NCBI GenBank assembly: GCA_035546535.1
Contig: DASZWQ010000149.1
Span: forward strand, 1-35,596
Direction: 5' to 3'
DNA: 35,596 nucleotides
Source: Pirellulales bacterium
GTDB lineage: Bacteria; Planctomycetota; Planctomycetia; Pirellulales; JACPPG01
The notes under the pieces are model-generated. The model did not search any database. It saw only the letters and a list, made by a program, of their open reading frames with translations, and was not told the DNA's origin. This document shows positions 23,136 through 31,676 of this stretch, piece by piece. Positions within the stretch are counted from its first letter, which is position 1. Each line of letters opens with the position of its first letter. The translations under genes and the position numbers were made by a program.

Positions 23136-24141
23136 AGGATTGCTCGGACCTTCGCCTCGCGAAGGAGCCGCTTGAACTACTGCTCCGCAGTCGCTCGAGG
23201 TATTGAACCAAGTCGTCGGGAATCGGTGCCGCGAATTCGAGCAATTTTTGACTCACGGGATGAACGAAGCCGAGCTTCGCCGCGTGCAGGGCCAATCGCG
23301 GGGCGGTCGCTAACGCGTCGTTGCCAGATCGCTTTGACCCATAGACGTTATCGCCGCACACCGGATGTCCCTGGGCGGCCAGGTGAATGCGAATTTGATG
23401 GGTGCGCCCCGTCTCCAGCCGACACTCGACAACCGTCGCGCCAGCCAAATGTTCGAGCGGCATGACATGCGTTACCGCGCGCTTGCCGTCGTCTTCCTTC
23501 GACGAAACACCGCGCCGCCCGTCGCCGCGGTCGCGCACCAGGTTGGCATCGATCGTTTGCTCTTTGATGTGGCCCGCGACGATCGCCCAATACACCCGGC
23601 GAATGCTGTGGTCTCGGAATTGGTGGCCCAGGAAGCTTTCCGCTTTGACATTGCGGGCGAAAACCATGAGGCCACTGGTTTCGCGATCGAGCCGATGGAC
23701 GGCGCGCACGGCGCGGCGCGCTCCCCCCTGCCCTTGGCTTCGCTCGATGCGCGCCAGCACGCGCGGCAGCAGCTCGGTGAGCGTCGGCTGTAATTGCCGA
23801 CGACGGCGTGGCATGCGATCCTCGTCCGGATGCCGAATACTGGTCATACCCGACGGTTTTTCCACGACCACAACATCGGCGTCACGATAGTAGACGCGCA
23901 CATCGTGTTCGGTCGCCGGCGACGGCAAGGGATTGTCGAGCAGCTTCACGACCTGTCCGACCTGCACGCGCCGGCCTGGATCCTTAATCAGGTTGCCATC
24001 GACCATCACGCGCCGGGAACTAAACAACCGGCGAATCTGGGACCAACTTTTTTCGGGCTGCCAGCGGCGTAGCACGCTTCCTAGAGTCTGATGCTGCATT
24101 TCCGCAGAGACGTGCAGCACAGCTTTGGGCGAACGAGCCAT
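23134..24141 (-). CDS. RluA-family pseudouridine synthase
   Basis: This enzyme isomerises specific uridines in ribosomal or transfer RNA to pseudouridine. From ATG 24141 it has 335 residues. An S4-like RNA-binding domain (about 15-68, QIRRLFSSRRVMVDGNLI) precedes the catalytic domain, whose motif HRLDRETSGLMVFARN contains the catalytic D152. GRTHQIRIHLAAQGHPVCGDNVYG and the LALHAAKLGFVHP segment complete the family pattern. The target site (RluC or RluD type) cannot be told. The frame is open further upstream to 24315, but that part would run through a hairpin repeat (24222-24247) and has no family match, so the shorter start is preferred. No strong ribosome site is seen. The C-terminal Ser/Arg-rich tail is unusual. 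Confidence 0.88.
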   Translation of the reverse strand: MARSPKAVLHVSAEMQHQTLGSVLRRWQPEKSWSQIRRLFSSRRVMVDGNLIKDPGRRVQVGQVVKLLDNPLPSPATEHDVRVYYRDADVVVVEKPSGMTSIRHPDEDRMPRRRRQLQPTLTELLPRVLARIERSQGQGGARRAVRAVHRLDRETSGLMVFARNVKAESFLGHQFRDHSIRRVYWAIVAGHIKEQTIDANLVRDRGDGRRGVSSKEDDGKRAVTHVMPLEHLAGATVVECRLETGRTHQIRIHLAAQGHPVCGDNVYGSKRSGNDALATAPRLALHAAKLGFVHPVSQKLLEFAAPIPDDLVQYLERLRSSSSSGSFARRRSEQS

Positions 24142-24221
24142 CCGGCGAATCTCGATTCGGGCCCGCTCGAGCAAAGTCTTGCTCGGCGCTGGGGAAAAAG
24201 TACCGGTTGGCAAATGCCGTG

Positions 24222-24247
24222 AGCCGGACAGATGAGGCTGTCCGGCT
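24222..24247. repeat. Perfect 10-bp hairpin upstream of rluA-type gene
   Basis: AGCCGGACAG (24222-24231) and CTGTCCGGCT (24238-24247) are perfect arms with a 6-nt loop, ATGAGG. It lies just upstream of the preferred start of the pseudouridine synthase and downstream of the PEP-CTERM gene at 24374-25129 (both on the minus strand). It may be a terminator of the latter or a dispersed repeat; the surrounding GCAAATGCCGTGAG gives no further clue. Confidence 0.45.
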
Positions 24248-24373
24248 AACAGGCGTTCTACGCCAGGCCCTGCGACCGGGTTGCGCGCCACGTGGCGGCC
24301 CCGACGTCTTTCCAAGGGCCTAGGAAAGTATGCACCGAACGGTCCGCGCCGTCCATGCTACGCGAGGCGATCG

Positions 24374-25129
24374 CTACAACGATCGACCGGTGATTCGCTT
24401 CCGCGTTCTCCCGAAAACCGGAAGAAGGAACAGCCCGCCAACGACGCTCAACACGAGAGCTCCGGGTTCGGGTACAACCGTTAATACCAGTTGGGCCGGC
24501 TGATTGCTAATAAACACGGTGCTGGTCCCAAGCCCGCTGCCTGCCGAAACGGGAAACCAAAAATCGGCGGCCTGCTGGAACGAACCCTGCATATGCAGGT
24601 TGATGTCGTCGACCGCCTGCTGGTTGAGCGTAAAGGCAATCATGGTCGTCGGATCTCCGCCAGGCGTCACGATGCCCGTCGCGTAATCCGGTCGAGTGTC
24701 CCCCGGCCAGAACAGCTGGTCGTTCGCGACATAAAAACTGTCGCCCAGCACGTCGGAAACTGGAGAACCAGTGATACCCGTTATCGAAACTTCGTCGGGA
24801 TTGCCGGATCCGAGATACGTACCCAGCGGAATAAGCAGCGTCGCACCGGTCACCGTGTTCAAGCCATGCGGCAATGAAAAATCCCACGCTGCCACGTCGT
24901 TTGCGTCACCAGCGCCGCTTCCCACCTGTACCTTGTCCCCGCCGACCAGCAACATTGCTGAATAGCTTGCATACTGCTGATTCAACAAGCCCGGCCGATA
25001 TTCGTTATCGGCGGTCGAAATCGTGACCGTGGCCGCCTGCAACGTGCTGACAAGGCCCCAAGCAAACGTGAGAACGACTACCAAACAGCGGGCGAGACCA
25101 GCAGAGGCTGTGCTTCGGAGTAATGACAT
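24374..25129 (-). CDS. PEP-CTERM secreted protein of unknown function
   Basis: This 251-residue exported protein starts at ATG 25129, which has an excellent ribosome site (GGAGGG, 5 nt upstream). A signal peptide (1-33, ending STLQAA) is followed by a domain of about 180 residues. This has a beta-sandwich-like pattern (YASYSAMLLVGGD, VAAWDFSLPHG, ATLLIPLGTYLG) reminiscent of DNRLRE or disaggregatase-related carbohydrate-associated folds; I am not certain. The end is a PEP-CTERM signal: VPEPGALVLSVVGGLFLLP and a basic RTRKR tail, which predicts exosortase sorting to the surface. No catalytic motif is visible. The TetR gene diverges from it across a 494-nt region, so it may be under that regulator. 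Confidence 0.82.
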   Translation of the reverse strand: MSLLRSTASAGLARCLVVVLTFAWGLVSTLQAATVTISTADNEYRPGLLNQQYASYSAMLLVGGDKVQVGSGAGDANDVAAWDFSLPHGLNTVTGATLLIPLGTYLGSGNPDEVSITGITGSPVSDVLGDSFYVANDQLFWPGDTRPDYATGIVTPGGDPTTMIAFTLNQQAVDDINLHMQGSFQQAADFWFPVSAGSGLGTSTVFISNQPAQLVLTVVPEPGALVLSVVGGLFLLPVFGRTRKRITGRSL

Positions 25130-25358
25130 GAATGCCCTCCAACAATGAATCTCATGGACACCAACCCAGGGGAATGCCAACGAGCGAAAGCCGCAACCGC
25201 AGGCGCCAAGGCGTAGACGCAATGGCGAATCGGTCCCCCGAACGGGCCGCAAGCGCGCAAGAAAGTAGCCAGCTCATTCCAGCTAGGCGCCGCATCGCCC
25301 GGCGATGATGTTACAGGCGATGAGCCGTTAGTCCAGTGAAATCTTCGGTTCACGGACC

Positions 25359-25373
25359 GTTTTGTTACAAAAC
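25359..25373. promoter_or_regulatory. Perfect 15-nt palindrome, possible regulator binding site
   Basis: GTTTTGT-T-ACAAAAC has perfect 7-bp arms around one central base, in the form of TetR-family operators. It lies about 230 nt from the start of the PEP-CTERM gene and 250 nt from the tetR start. Confidence 0.4.
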
Positions 25374-25547
25374 TCGACGGAAACAGCCGCCCGCGGTTCT
25401 CACGCGCGCTGCGGCTGCGCGGGTGCCTCCGCAGCGCCTTCTAACGCCGAAAAAGTCGACCCCAGGCCTGGGGTATCCGCAGCATTGCTTATCCCAAGCG
25501 CGAGATAGCGCCGCGAAGCGCCGTTGACGGCGGAAGGAAGCGGAATT

Positions 25548-25566
25548 AGAATCAGATTCTGATTCT
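25548..25566. promoter_or_regulatory. Perfect 19-nt palindrome just upstream of tetR, probable autoregulatory operator
   Basis: AGAATCAGA-T-TCTGATTCT (25548-25566) has 9-bp arms about a single base. It ends 57 nt before the tetR ATG at 25624, a place where a TetR-family protein usually represses its own promoter. That role is inferred. Confidence 0.55.
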
Positions 25567-25623
25567 TGTTCTTCGTCGTCCGCCATTCCGCTGATTCGAC
25601 ACGTTTCACGAAGGGTCGCACCA

Positions 25624-26280
25624 ATGCCCACGGGTGCCACTGCGGTCGCGCCGTCGAAGGTCAAATGGGCTCATCCTCCCGCCCAGGCACGCAGCGAAGA
25701 AACGCGCGCCCGCATCCTCGACGCCACCGAGACGCTACTTGCCAAGCGGCGCTTCGAAGACATTTCCGTCGGCGATATTGTCCGCGCCAGCAAATCGTCG
25801 GTGGGTGCCTTTTATGCGCGGTTTCCCGACAAGGATGCACTGCTGGGCTGCCTGTACGAGCGTTTCCGGCTGGAACAAGCCGAGTTGACCGACGCCATGT
25901 TCGATCCCGACCGCTGGAAGAACCAACCCCTGGCGGCGGTGCTCACCACGGCCATTCCCTTCCTGGTCCAGTTGCACCGGCAGCGTCAAGGGTTGCTGCG
26001 GGCGTTCGCGGCTCGCGCCTGTTCGGATGAGCGCTTTCGCAAGGTTTGGCGGCAGGCACGTCATCATGCCGCGCGACGGCTCAAGGAACTCGTGGCCACA
26101 CGCCGGCGCGAGGTCGGCCACCCTGACCCCGACCTGGCCGTGGAATCGGGCCTGTCGATGGTCCTGTGTACGGTGGAATTGAAATTGCAGTTGGGCGAAA
26201 TCGACGAGCCTGAGATGGACGTGCTAGCAGACGAATTGGTCCGCGCCCTGGTGGCCTATGCCGGGATTCGCAGCAAGTAA
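25624..26280 (+). CDS. TetR-family transcriptional regulator
   Basis: This 218-residue cytoplasmic DNA-binding protein has the TetR N-terminal domain: ARILDATETLLAKRRFEDISVGDI, then the recognition helix region ASKSSVGAFYARFPDKDALL (about residues 55-74). The C-terminal helical ligand domain (from about 80) is not of a type I recognise. AAGGG lies 9 nt upstream of the ATG. Perfect palindromes upstream suggest self-regulation. The gene immediately downstream (159 nt) is the redoxin/c-heme/copper protein, on the same strand; the regulator may control it, the divergent PEP-CTERM gene, or only itself. A hairpin at 26315-26334 follows the stop. Confidence 0.9.
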   Translation: MPTGATAVAPSKVKWAHPPAQARSEETRARILDATETLLAKRRFEDISVGDIVRASKSSVGAFYARFPDKDALLGCLYERFRLEQAELTDAMFDPDRWKNQPLAAVLTTAIPFLVQLHRQRQGLLRAFAARACSDERFRKVWRQARHHAARRLKELVATRRREVGHPDPDLAVESGLSMVLCTVELKLQLGEIDEPEMDVLADELVRALVAYAGIRSK

Positions 26281-26314
26281 TCGGGAAAGGGCAACGATCG
26301 GCCGTCGCAAGAAA

Positions 26315-26334
26315 CTTCGGGCCACGGCCCGAGG
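26315..26334 (+). terminator. Possible terminator after tetR
   Basis: CTTCGGG (26315-26321) and CCCGAGG (26328-26334) form a 7-bp stem (with one G-U pair) and a 6-nt loop, 34 nt after the tetR stop. There is no U run, so termination strength is uncertain. Confidence 0.4.
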
Positions 26335-26439
26335 TAACAGAATTGTCCGAAGCAGGCCAAAAACAATCGACGATTTAATTCTAGGGCGACCCGCTCCGTT
26401 TGGGCATGCGGCCAGCCAGGAGATATGAGGGGATTCGTC

Positions 26440-28266
26440 ATGGCAGCTCGAGCTTGGCGTCATGCGTTGTTGATGTTGCTGATAGCGACTCTGCTAGTTG
26501 CCGCGGGTCCGCTCTCTGGATTGGCGATGAGTGCCGAGCCTGCTGCGGCGCCGACGGTTCTGCTTGCCAAGCAGGCTCCCGATTTCACCTTGCCCGACGC
26601 CGAGGGTAAGCCACATGCACTTGCCGATCTGGCGAGTGCGAAGTTCGTGGTCGTAGCATTCCTGGGCACAGAATGCCCGCTGGCAAAACTCTACGGCCCT
26701 CGACTGGAACACCTCGCCGCAGAATACGCCGAGCGTGGCGTACGCGTGATTGCCATCGACGCGAACGTCCAAGACACTCCGGAAGAAATTGCCATTTATG
26801 CCCGCGAACACGGCCTGACATTCCCCATTCTGAAAGACGCGGGCAATGTCGTAGCGGATAAGTTCGGCGCCGTGCGCACGCCGGAAGTGTTCCTGCTCGA
26901 CGGCGAGCGCGTCGCGCGCTATCACGGTCGCATCGACGATCAGTTCGTCGGGACGGTGCAGAAGGCGAACGTTGGCCGGCGCGATCTGGCCACGGCGATC
27001 GATGAGTTGCTGGCCGGCAAGACAGTTTCTCAACCCGAGTCGCCGGGCCCTGGTTGCTTTGTGGGGCGCGCACCACGTCCGGCCGCGGACGCGACCGTGA
27101 CTTACTCCAAGCACATCGCGCGCATCTTCCAGGAGCGCTGTGTGGAATGCCATCGGCCAGGCGAGATTGGCCCCTTCTCGATGACCAGCTATGCCGAGGT
27201 CATCGGCTGGGGCGAAACGATTCGCGAAGTCGTCGATCAGGGGCGCATGCCTCCCTGGTTCGCCGATCCCAAGCACGGCCACTTCAGCAATGATGCGCGC
27301 CTCACGGACCAGGAAAAACAGGACATCGCCGCGTGGGTCGACGCCGGCTGTCCCGAAGGAAATCCGCAGGATCTGCCCGCCCCGCGCACGTACACCGATG
27401 GCTGGAATATTCCCACGCCGGACGTTGTCTTCAAAATGCGGGCCGAGCCATTCCAGGTGCCGGCCGAGGGGAAGGTCGATTACCAACATTTCGTGATCGA
27501 TCCCGGCTTCACCGAGGACAAGTGGTCGGTCGCCAGCGAAGCGCGCCCCGGCAATCGCTCCGTGGTGCATCACATCCTGGTTTTCCTTCACCCGCCCGGG
27601 CAGCCGCTCGAGATCGGTCGCGGTTCGCTGTTGGCCGCGTACGCGCCTGGCGCCCCACCGCGACAAGTGACCAAGGGCCAGGCGAAGCGCATTCCCGCCG
27701 GCTCGAAGATCATCATGCAGATCCATTACACGACCAATGGACGGCCGCAGCAAGATCTCAGCTCGCTGGGCTTGAAGCTGTGCGACGCCTCGGAAGTCAA
27801 GCAAGAGGTCGAATCCGGCTGGGCCGTCAACTTCGGCATCGCGATTCCGCCCAACATGGCGAACTTCAAGTCGTTCTCCATGCACCGGTTTACCGATGAT
27901 CGCCTGCTGCTGTTCCTGACGCCGCATATGCACATGCGCGGAAAATCGTTCCGCTACGAGGCCTGGTACCCCAACGGCAAGCGCGAGATTCTGCTCGACG
28001 TGCCACGCTGGGATTTCAACTGGCAGATCGACTACGTGCTGGCCGAACCCAAATTGATGCCCAAGGGAACGCAGCTACGCTGCTTCGCGACGTATGACAA
28101 TTCGGCGGGAAACCCGGCCAACCCCGACCCGTCGAAGTGGGTTTTCTTCGGCGAACAGACGTGGGACGAAATGATGATCGGCTGGTTCACGGCCGTGACG
28201 CCTTTACCGGATGCTTCGGCCGAAAAGCCAGCCGCGGCCCCGGCCGAAGCGACAAGCGGCCGCTAG
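26440..28266 (+). CDS. Exported fusion: redoxin, cytochrome c and copper type II monooxygenase-like domains
   Basis: This 608-residue protein starts at ATG 26440 (GAGGGG 7 nt upstream; another ATG at 26425 lies only 2 nt after an AGGAG). A signal peptide covers 1-31. Residues about 43-190 form a thioredoxin-fold redoxin with one cysteine (C79 in GTECPLAKLY) and no CxxC. A c-type heme site, CVECH (234-238), follows, with M248 a candidate axial ligand. The C-terminal half (about 320-590) resembles peptidylglycine/dopamine monooxygenases. HH (377-378) and H429 (MQIHY) match the CuH site; HMH (496-498) and M578 or M579 match the CuM site. Electron flow from thioredoxin fold through heme to copper is an inference. 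Such fusions are known in planctomycete proteomes without a proven reaction. Confidence 0.88.
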   Translation: MAARAWRHALLMLLIATLLVAAGPLSGLAMSAEPAAAPTVLLAKQAPDFTLPDAEGKPHALADLASAKFVVVAFLGTECPLAKLYGPRLEHLAAEYAERGVRVIAIDANVQDTPEEIAIYAREHGLTFPILKDAGNVVADKFGAVRTPEVFLLDGERVARYHGRIDDQFVGTVQKANVGRRDLATAIDELLAGKTVSQPESPGPGCFVGRAPRPAADATVTYSKHIARIFQERCVECHRPGEIGPFSMTSYAEVIGWGETIREVVDQGRMPPWFADPKHGHFSNDARLTDQEKQDIAAWVDAGCPEGNPQDLPAPRTYTDGWNIPTPDVVFKMRAEPFQVPAEGKVDYQHFVIDPGFTEDKWSVASEARPGNRSVVHHILVFLHPPGQPLEIGRGSLLAAYAPGAPPRQVTKGQAKRIPAGSKIIMQIHYTTNGRPQQDLSSLGLKLCDASEVKQEVESGWAVNFGIAIPPNMANFKSFSMHRFTDDRLLLFLTPHMHMRGKSFRYEAWYPNGKREILLDVPRWDFNWQIDYVLAEPKLMPKGTQLRCFATYDNSAGNPANPDPSKWVFFGEQTWDEMMIGWFTAVTPLPDASAEKPAAAPAEATSGR

Positions 28267-28391
28267 AATTCGCGGCCGCGCCACGATCCGGCTCGCCCCG
28301 GCGCGCGAACCAACCTGGTTCGAGCTCTCTCTTTGCTCGCGAGCGCTGCGTTGCCAGCGCCGGAAGATATCGCCCGGAATCTCACGCGCTC

Positions 28392-28835
28392 ATGCACATC
28401 GAAACCGTCGCGGCCGGTAACTTCGAGGCTATGCTGCCGCTGATGGCGGCCTATCAGGTGTTCTACCGCGCCACGCCAGACGAAGATCGCAATCGCCGGC
28501 ACTTCGGCCGCTTTCTCCAGGATCACTCGCGAGGGATTCAGTTTCTTGCGCGTGATGATGCCGGCAAGGCCGTCGGCATGGCCACGTTGTATTTCACGTG
28601 CAGCTCGGTCCGGGCGGCCGAACAGTGCCTGATGAACGACCTGTATGTCCTGCCCGAACTGCGTGGACAAGGAATCGGGCGAACATTGATCAAGCACTGC
28701 CGCGATTACGCCCGGGCGCATGGCTACCCGGCCATCGTGTGGACCACGGCCGCTGACAATGCCACGGCCCAGCGGTTGTACGACAGCCTGTCGGCCGAGC
28801 GCAGCGAGTGGATCCACTACCGGCTGCCTGTGTAA
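28392..28835 (+). CDS. GNAT-family N-acetyltransferase
   Basis: This 147-residue acetyl-CoA-dependent acyltransferase of the GNAT fold has VGMATLYFTCS and NDLYVLPELRGQGIGRTLI, the motif A region that binds the pyrophosphate of CoA (RGQGIGR). TTAADNATAQRLYDSL is the usual motif B helix. The substrate (an amino acid, aminoglycoside or protein N-terminus) cannot be told. The ATG at 28392 is used; a longer frame upstream overlaps the fusion gene and is not gene-like. No strong ribosome binding site is seen. It starts 126 nt after the copper-protein gene and could be read through from it. Confidence 0.88.
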   Translation: MHIETVAAGNFEAMLPLMAAYQVFYRATPDEDRNRRHFGRFLQDHSRGIQFLARDDAGKAVGMATLYFTCSSVRAAEQCLMNDLYVLPELRGQGIGRTLIKHCRDYARAHGYPAIVWTTAADNATAQRLYDSLSAERSEWIHYRLPV

Positions 28836-29042
28836 TGCTCGGCGCCTCTTTGCTACCACTGGTGTTTGCGCGTTTTTGATGCGCAGCCTTGCGATTTTGA
28901 CAGCCGCTTGGCGCCGGCAAACCGAGCCAGGGCGATACAATGGCGGCACCTCCGGCGGCCGTAGCGACACGTCGCTCGATTGAACCGCGCATGCTCGCGG
29001 CAACGGCGGAGAGGGATCTCGAATGAGCCAAGGAGAATCTTG

Positions 29043-29240
29043 ATGGCTAACTTCGTGGAGTTTCACCACAAGAACCGCAAGGTGATTCTGAACCTCGACC
29101 AGGTGTGTGTGATCGAAGAGCGGGCCGACGGCAGCGACTTATTAATCCGCTGCTCGAATTCCGAAGATTACCTGGTCGTCGGCGGCGAGGCCGAGAAGGT
29201 CAGAGCCGCGGTGCGCGAACATTCGTGTGTCGAGAAGTAA
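29043..29240 (+). CDS. Small conserved-looking protein of unknown function
   Basis: This 65-residue protein has no recognised domain. It is predicted to be mostly beta strands with a closing helix: NFVEFHHKNRKVILNLDQVCVIEE, DLLIRCSN, EDYLVVGGEAEKVRAAV. AGGAG lies 7 nt upstream of the ATG, which is strong support for translation. It resembles small proteins that begin with a 'V-x-F-x-N-x-I-L-N-x-D' pattern, but I cannot name a family. It is convergent with the kinase gene, 72 nt from its stop. Confidence 0.65.
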   Translation: MANFVEFHHKNRKVILNLDQVCVIEERADGSDLLIRCSNSEDYLVVGGEAEKVRAAVREHSCVEK

Positions 29241-29312
29241 ACTCCTGCCGCGCCCACGTCGTGTTGCCGTCCGGCGCTGGCGGCTGCCACCACCACACCG
29301 CCGCCGAACGAC

Positions 29313-31676
29313 TTAGATCGTGCTACTCCGCACCGCGGTTGCGCTTGCGACGAATTCCAGCGTATCGGCCATTCCCTTGCGTTGCAGATCTACGATCGCG
29401 GCCCCGTGCTCCTGCCACCATTGGCGGGCGTCGGTCTGCGTCCACGGAATGATGTTGGTCAGCGTATCGAGCACTTGCAGAATCTCCGTCGCCGATTGCG
29501 GACGGTGGCAGGCATCTTTCGACAGACATGACATCACCAGCTCGCTCAACGTCGAGGGAACCGCCGGGTTGAGTTGCAACGGCGGCTCGGGGTTGACGTT
29601 CATGACGTGGAACAACACGTCAAGATCGCTGGCACAGTGAAAGATGCTGCGCCCCGTAAGTAGCTGATAGGCCACGGCACCCAGCGAGTACAGGTCGGAC
29701 CTCGTATCGGTCACCAACGGATCGCGCAGTCGTTCGGGAGCCATGTAGAGCGGCGTCCCGGCGAGAACAGTCGCGGCACTTACGCCCGTGTTCTGATCGT
29801 TGGCAGTGCTCTTAACGAGCCCGAAATCGAGAACTTTGACGAAATCGGCCTGCCCACCGCGCTCGCAAAGCATGATGTTGTGCGGCTTGATGTCACGGTG
29901 CGCCAGACCGATACCATGTGCTTCGGCCAGCGAACCGCAAATCTGCTTGAGGATGTACACCGCCCGGCCCGGAGGCACCGCCCCTTCGAGCTGTACCAGT
30001 TGCGCGAGCGAACCGCCGGGCAGATACTCCATCGCGTAATAAAACACGCCGTCGGTCGTCCGGCCGAAATCGTAGATTTCGATCGTATTCGGATGCGTCA
30101 GTTGGCTGGCCAATTGCACTTCGCGCTCGAACCGGGCGATGGCCACGGGCGTCATCATTTCGGGCTTTAACAGCTTGACGGCCGTGCGACGCCGCAACAT
30201 CGAGTGGCGCGCGCGATAAACGACGCCCATGCCCCCTTCACCAATTTTCTCCTCCAGCGTGTACTGCCCCACCTGCCGGGCGACGCCGATCTGCCGCTGC
30301 AGTCGCGCAATGCGTAGCGCCGAATAGAGGAACCCGCCGGCGGCCACGATCAATACACCCAGCGGCAGCCAGGAGGCGATCAGCGGATACCGCAGCGGCG
30401 CGTAAGCCTCGGCAATATCGACCTCGGTCCCCACGCCGAAGCCGTATTCCGGCAGCCAACGCCAGGCCCCGATCGACGGTACCCCCCGGTAATCGCGATA
30501 GCCTTCGACGTCCACACCATCTTCCTTGGCAATCGCCCTGGCCGCCAGCTTGGTCAGGGGGCGTGCCGCGGGCGAAAGCGCCGCCTTGGCGCCGGTCGTC
30601 AGGTCCACGCCCGGGTCGCGCACCTGCAAGTTGAAGATCGCGCGCGCCCCCGGCTCGTCGGCAATCATCCCCAGTTGCTTCAATTGCTCGTTGAACCGGC
30701 TGTCGGAAAGGAACCATCCGTGCTCATCAAAGGCGTACGTCTCGCCGGTATTTCCCAGCCGTGCGACCGAAAGGATGCGCGTAAACTGGTAGTCGGCGCT
30801 CACGCCCAAGCTGAGCACGGCAATAATGTTGTCCTCGTCGTCGTAGACGGGCGTGGGGACCCAAATCATGGGATGCTCCCGCAGCACCGGGCGGTCGGGT
30901 GCAAAAGAGCCCTCGGGATGCGGCTTCGAGATGCGGGTTTCGCCGGCAAAGGCATGCGCGATATCGGCCATGCCCGACGCGTTGAGGTGTACGCCCACGT
31001 CCAGGTCCGTCGGCGCTGCAAGCACCATGCCCGACTTGTCGGTGACGGCGTAGGTCGTGTAATGCGCGTTTTCATCGTCCAAGTAGACCTGCAGCGATTC
31101 GCGCAGCTCGGCCATGGCGCTGGAATCGATCAGCGTCTGCCGGATGGCCGCGGCGCTCAGGTTGCTGCGTCCGATGCGCGTCAGCTCCAGGATTTGGCCG
31201 CGGACGTCGGGCTGCTGCGCCCAGTGCTCGGCGTCGGCCTTTTGTTCCTTCAGCCACAAATCGAGCGCCGTGACATCCGCATCGAGCACGGTTTGCAACT
31301 CGTCGCGCAACACCTGCCGCATGGCGTTCTCGATGCCGTAGTGCGACCAGATGCCGCCGGCGATCAACAAGGCCAGCGCCAGAGCCGCGGCCAGGTAGGT
31401 ACCTTTGCGCTCGCGAATCTCGCCGGCCATCAAATCGGCCGCGCGACGTAGCGTGGCCAAAAACGAGCTCGCCGCCGCCTGCAACTCCGTGGGGGGGACG
31501 ACGCGGCTGTCGAGAATCGTTTGCGCCAGGTGGTGCGTCAGAAGCGACTCGACCCGCTGACGCAGCTCGGCATCGCCGCCGCATTCACGATCGAGCAATT
31601 CGCGACGGGCCTGACCGTGCAGGTCGCAGGCTTTCAGGAAAATCCGTTTCACGCGGTCGTAATCGTCGCCGCTCAC
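29313..31676 (-). CDS. Membrane Ser/Thr protein kinase with an extracytoplasmic dCache sensor
   Basis: This 787-residue transmembrane receptor kinase starts at GTG 31676, where GTGA overlaps the sigma-factor stop. A cytoplasmic N-terminus (1-90, with YDRVKRIFLKACDLHG) of the type seen before planctomycete kinases is followed by TM1 (93-110). A dCache-like sensor (about 115-425) carries the signature EGYRDYRGVPSIGAWRWLPE (391-410). TM2 (431-450) precedes the kinase domain (about 470-740): GEGGMG (479-484), catalytic K501, HRDIKPHN (593-600), DFG (617-619) and APE (646-648). All key residues are intact, so it should be active. dCache domains usually sense small external ligands. A substrate is unproven, but the sigma factor encoded just before it is the obvious candidate. 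Confidence 0.92.
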   Translation of the reverse strand: MSGDDYDRVKRIFLKACDLHGQARRELLDRECGGDAELRQRVESLLTHHLAQTILDSRVVPPTELQAAASSFLATLRRAADLMAGEIRERKGTYLAAALALALLIAGGIWSHYGIENAMRQVLRDELQTVLDADVTALDLWLKEQKADAEHWAQQPDVRGQILELTRIGRSNLSAAAIRQTLIDSSAMAELRESLQVYLDDENAHYTTYAVTDKSGMVLAAPTDLDVGVHLNASGMADIAHAFAGETRISKPHPEGSFAPDRPVLREHPMIWVPTPVYDDEDNIIAVLSLGVSADYQFTRILSVARLGNTGETYAFDEHGWFLSDSRFNEQLKQLGMIADEPGARAIFNLQVRDPGVDLTTGAKAALSPAARPLTKLAARAIAKEDGVDVEGYRDYRGVPSIGAWRWLPEYGFGVGTEVDIAEAYAPLRYPLIASWLPLGVLIVAAGGFLYSALRIARLQRQIGVARQVGQYTLEEKIGEGGMGVVYRARHSMLRRRTAVKLLKPEMMTPVAIARFEREVQLASQLTHPNTIEIYDFGRTTDGVFYYAMEYLPGGSLAQLVQLEGAVPPGRAVYILKQICGSLAEAHGIGLAHRDIKPHNIMLCERGGQADFVKVLDFGLVKSTANDQNTGVSAATVLAGTPLYMAPERLRDPLVTDTRSDLYSLGAVAYQLLTGRSIFHCASDLDVLFHVMNVNPEPPLQLNPAVPSTLSELVMSCLSKDACHRPQSATEILQVLDTLTNIIPWTQTDARQWWQEHGAAIVDLQRKGMADTLEFVASATAVRSSTI

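Larger units (their letters stand above)
25130..25623. other. Long divergent intergenic region between a PEP-CTERM gene and tetR
   Basis: These 494 nt separate genes that diverge. Two perfect odd palindromes lie in it (25359-25373 and 25548-25566), described separately. A short TGTTACA motif occurs at 25307-25313 and again inside the first palindrome. No gene is seen, and the region probably holds both promoters. Confidence 0.45.

Noticed and set aside
23134..24315. Longer start for the pseudouridine synthase at 24315
   Set aside because: The extra 58 residues would be translated from a hairpin repeat region and match nothing in the family; the ATG at 24141 is used.
26494..27933. A 479-codon minus-strand frame opposite the copper-protein gene
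   Set aside because: The sense strand encodes intact redoxin, heme and copper motifs; the antisense sequence has none.
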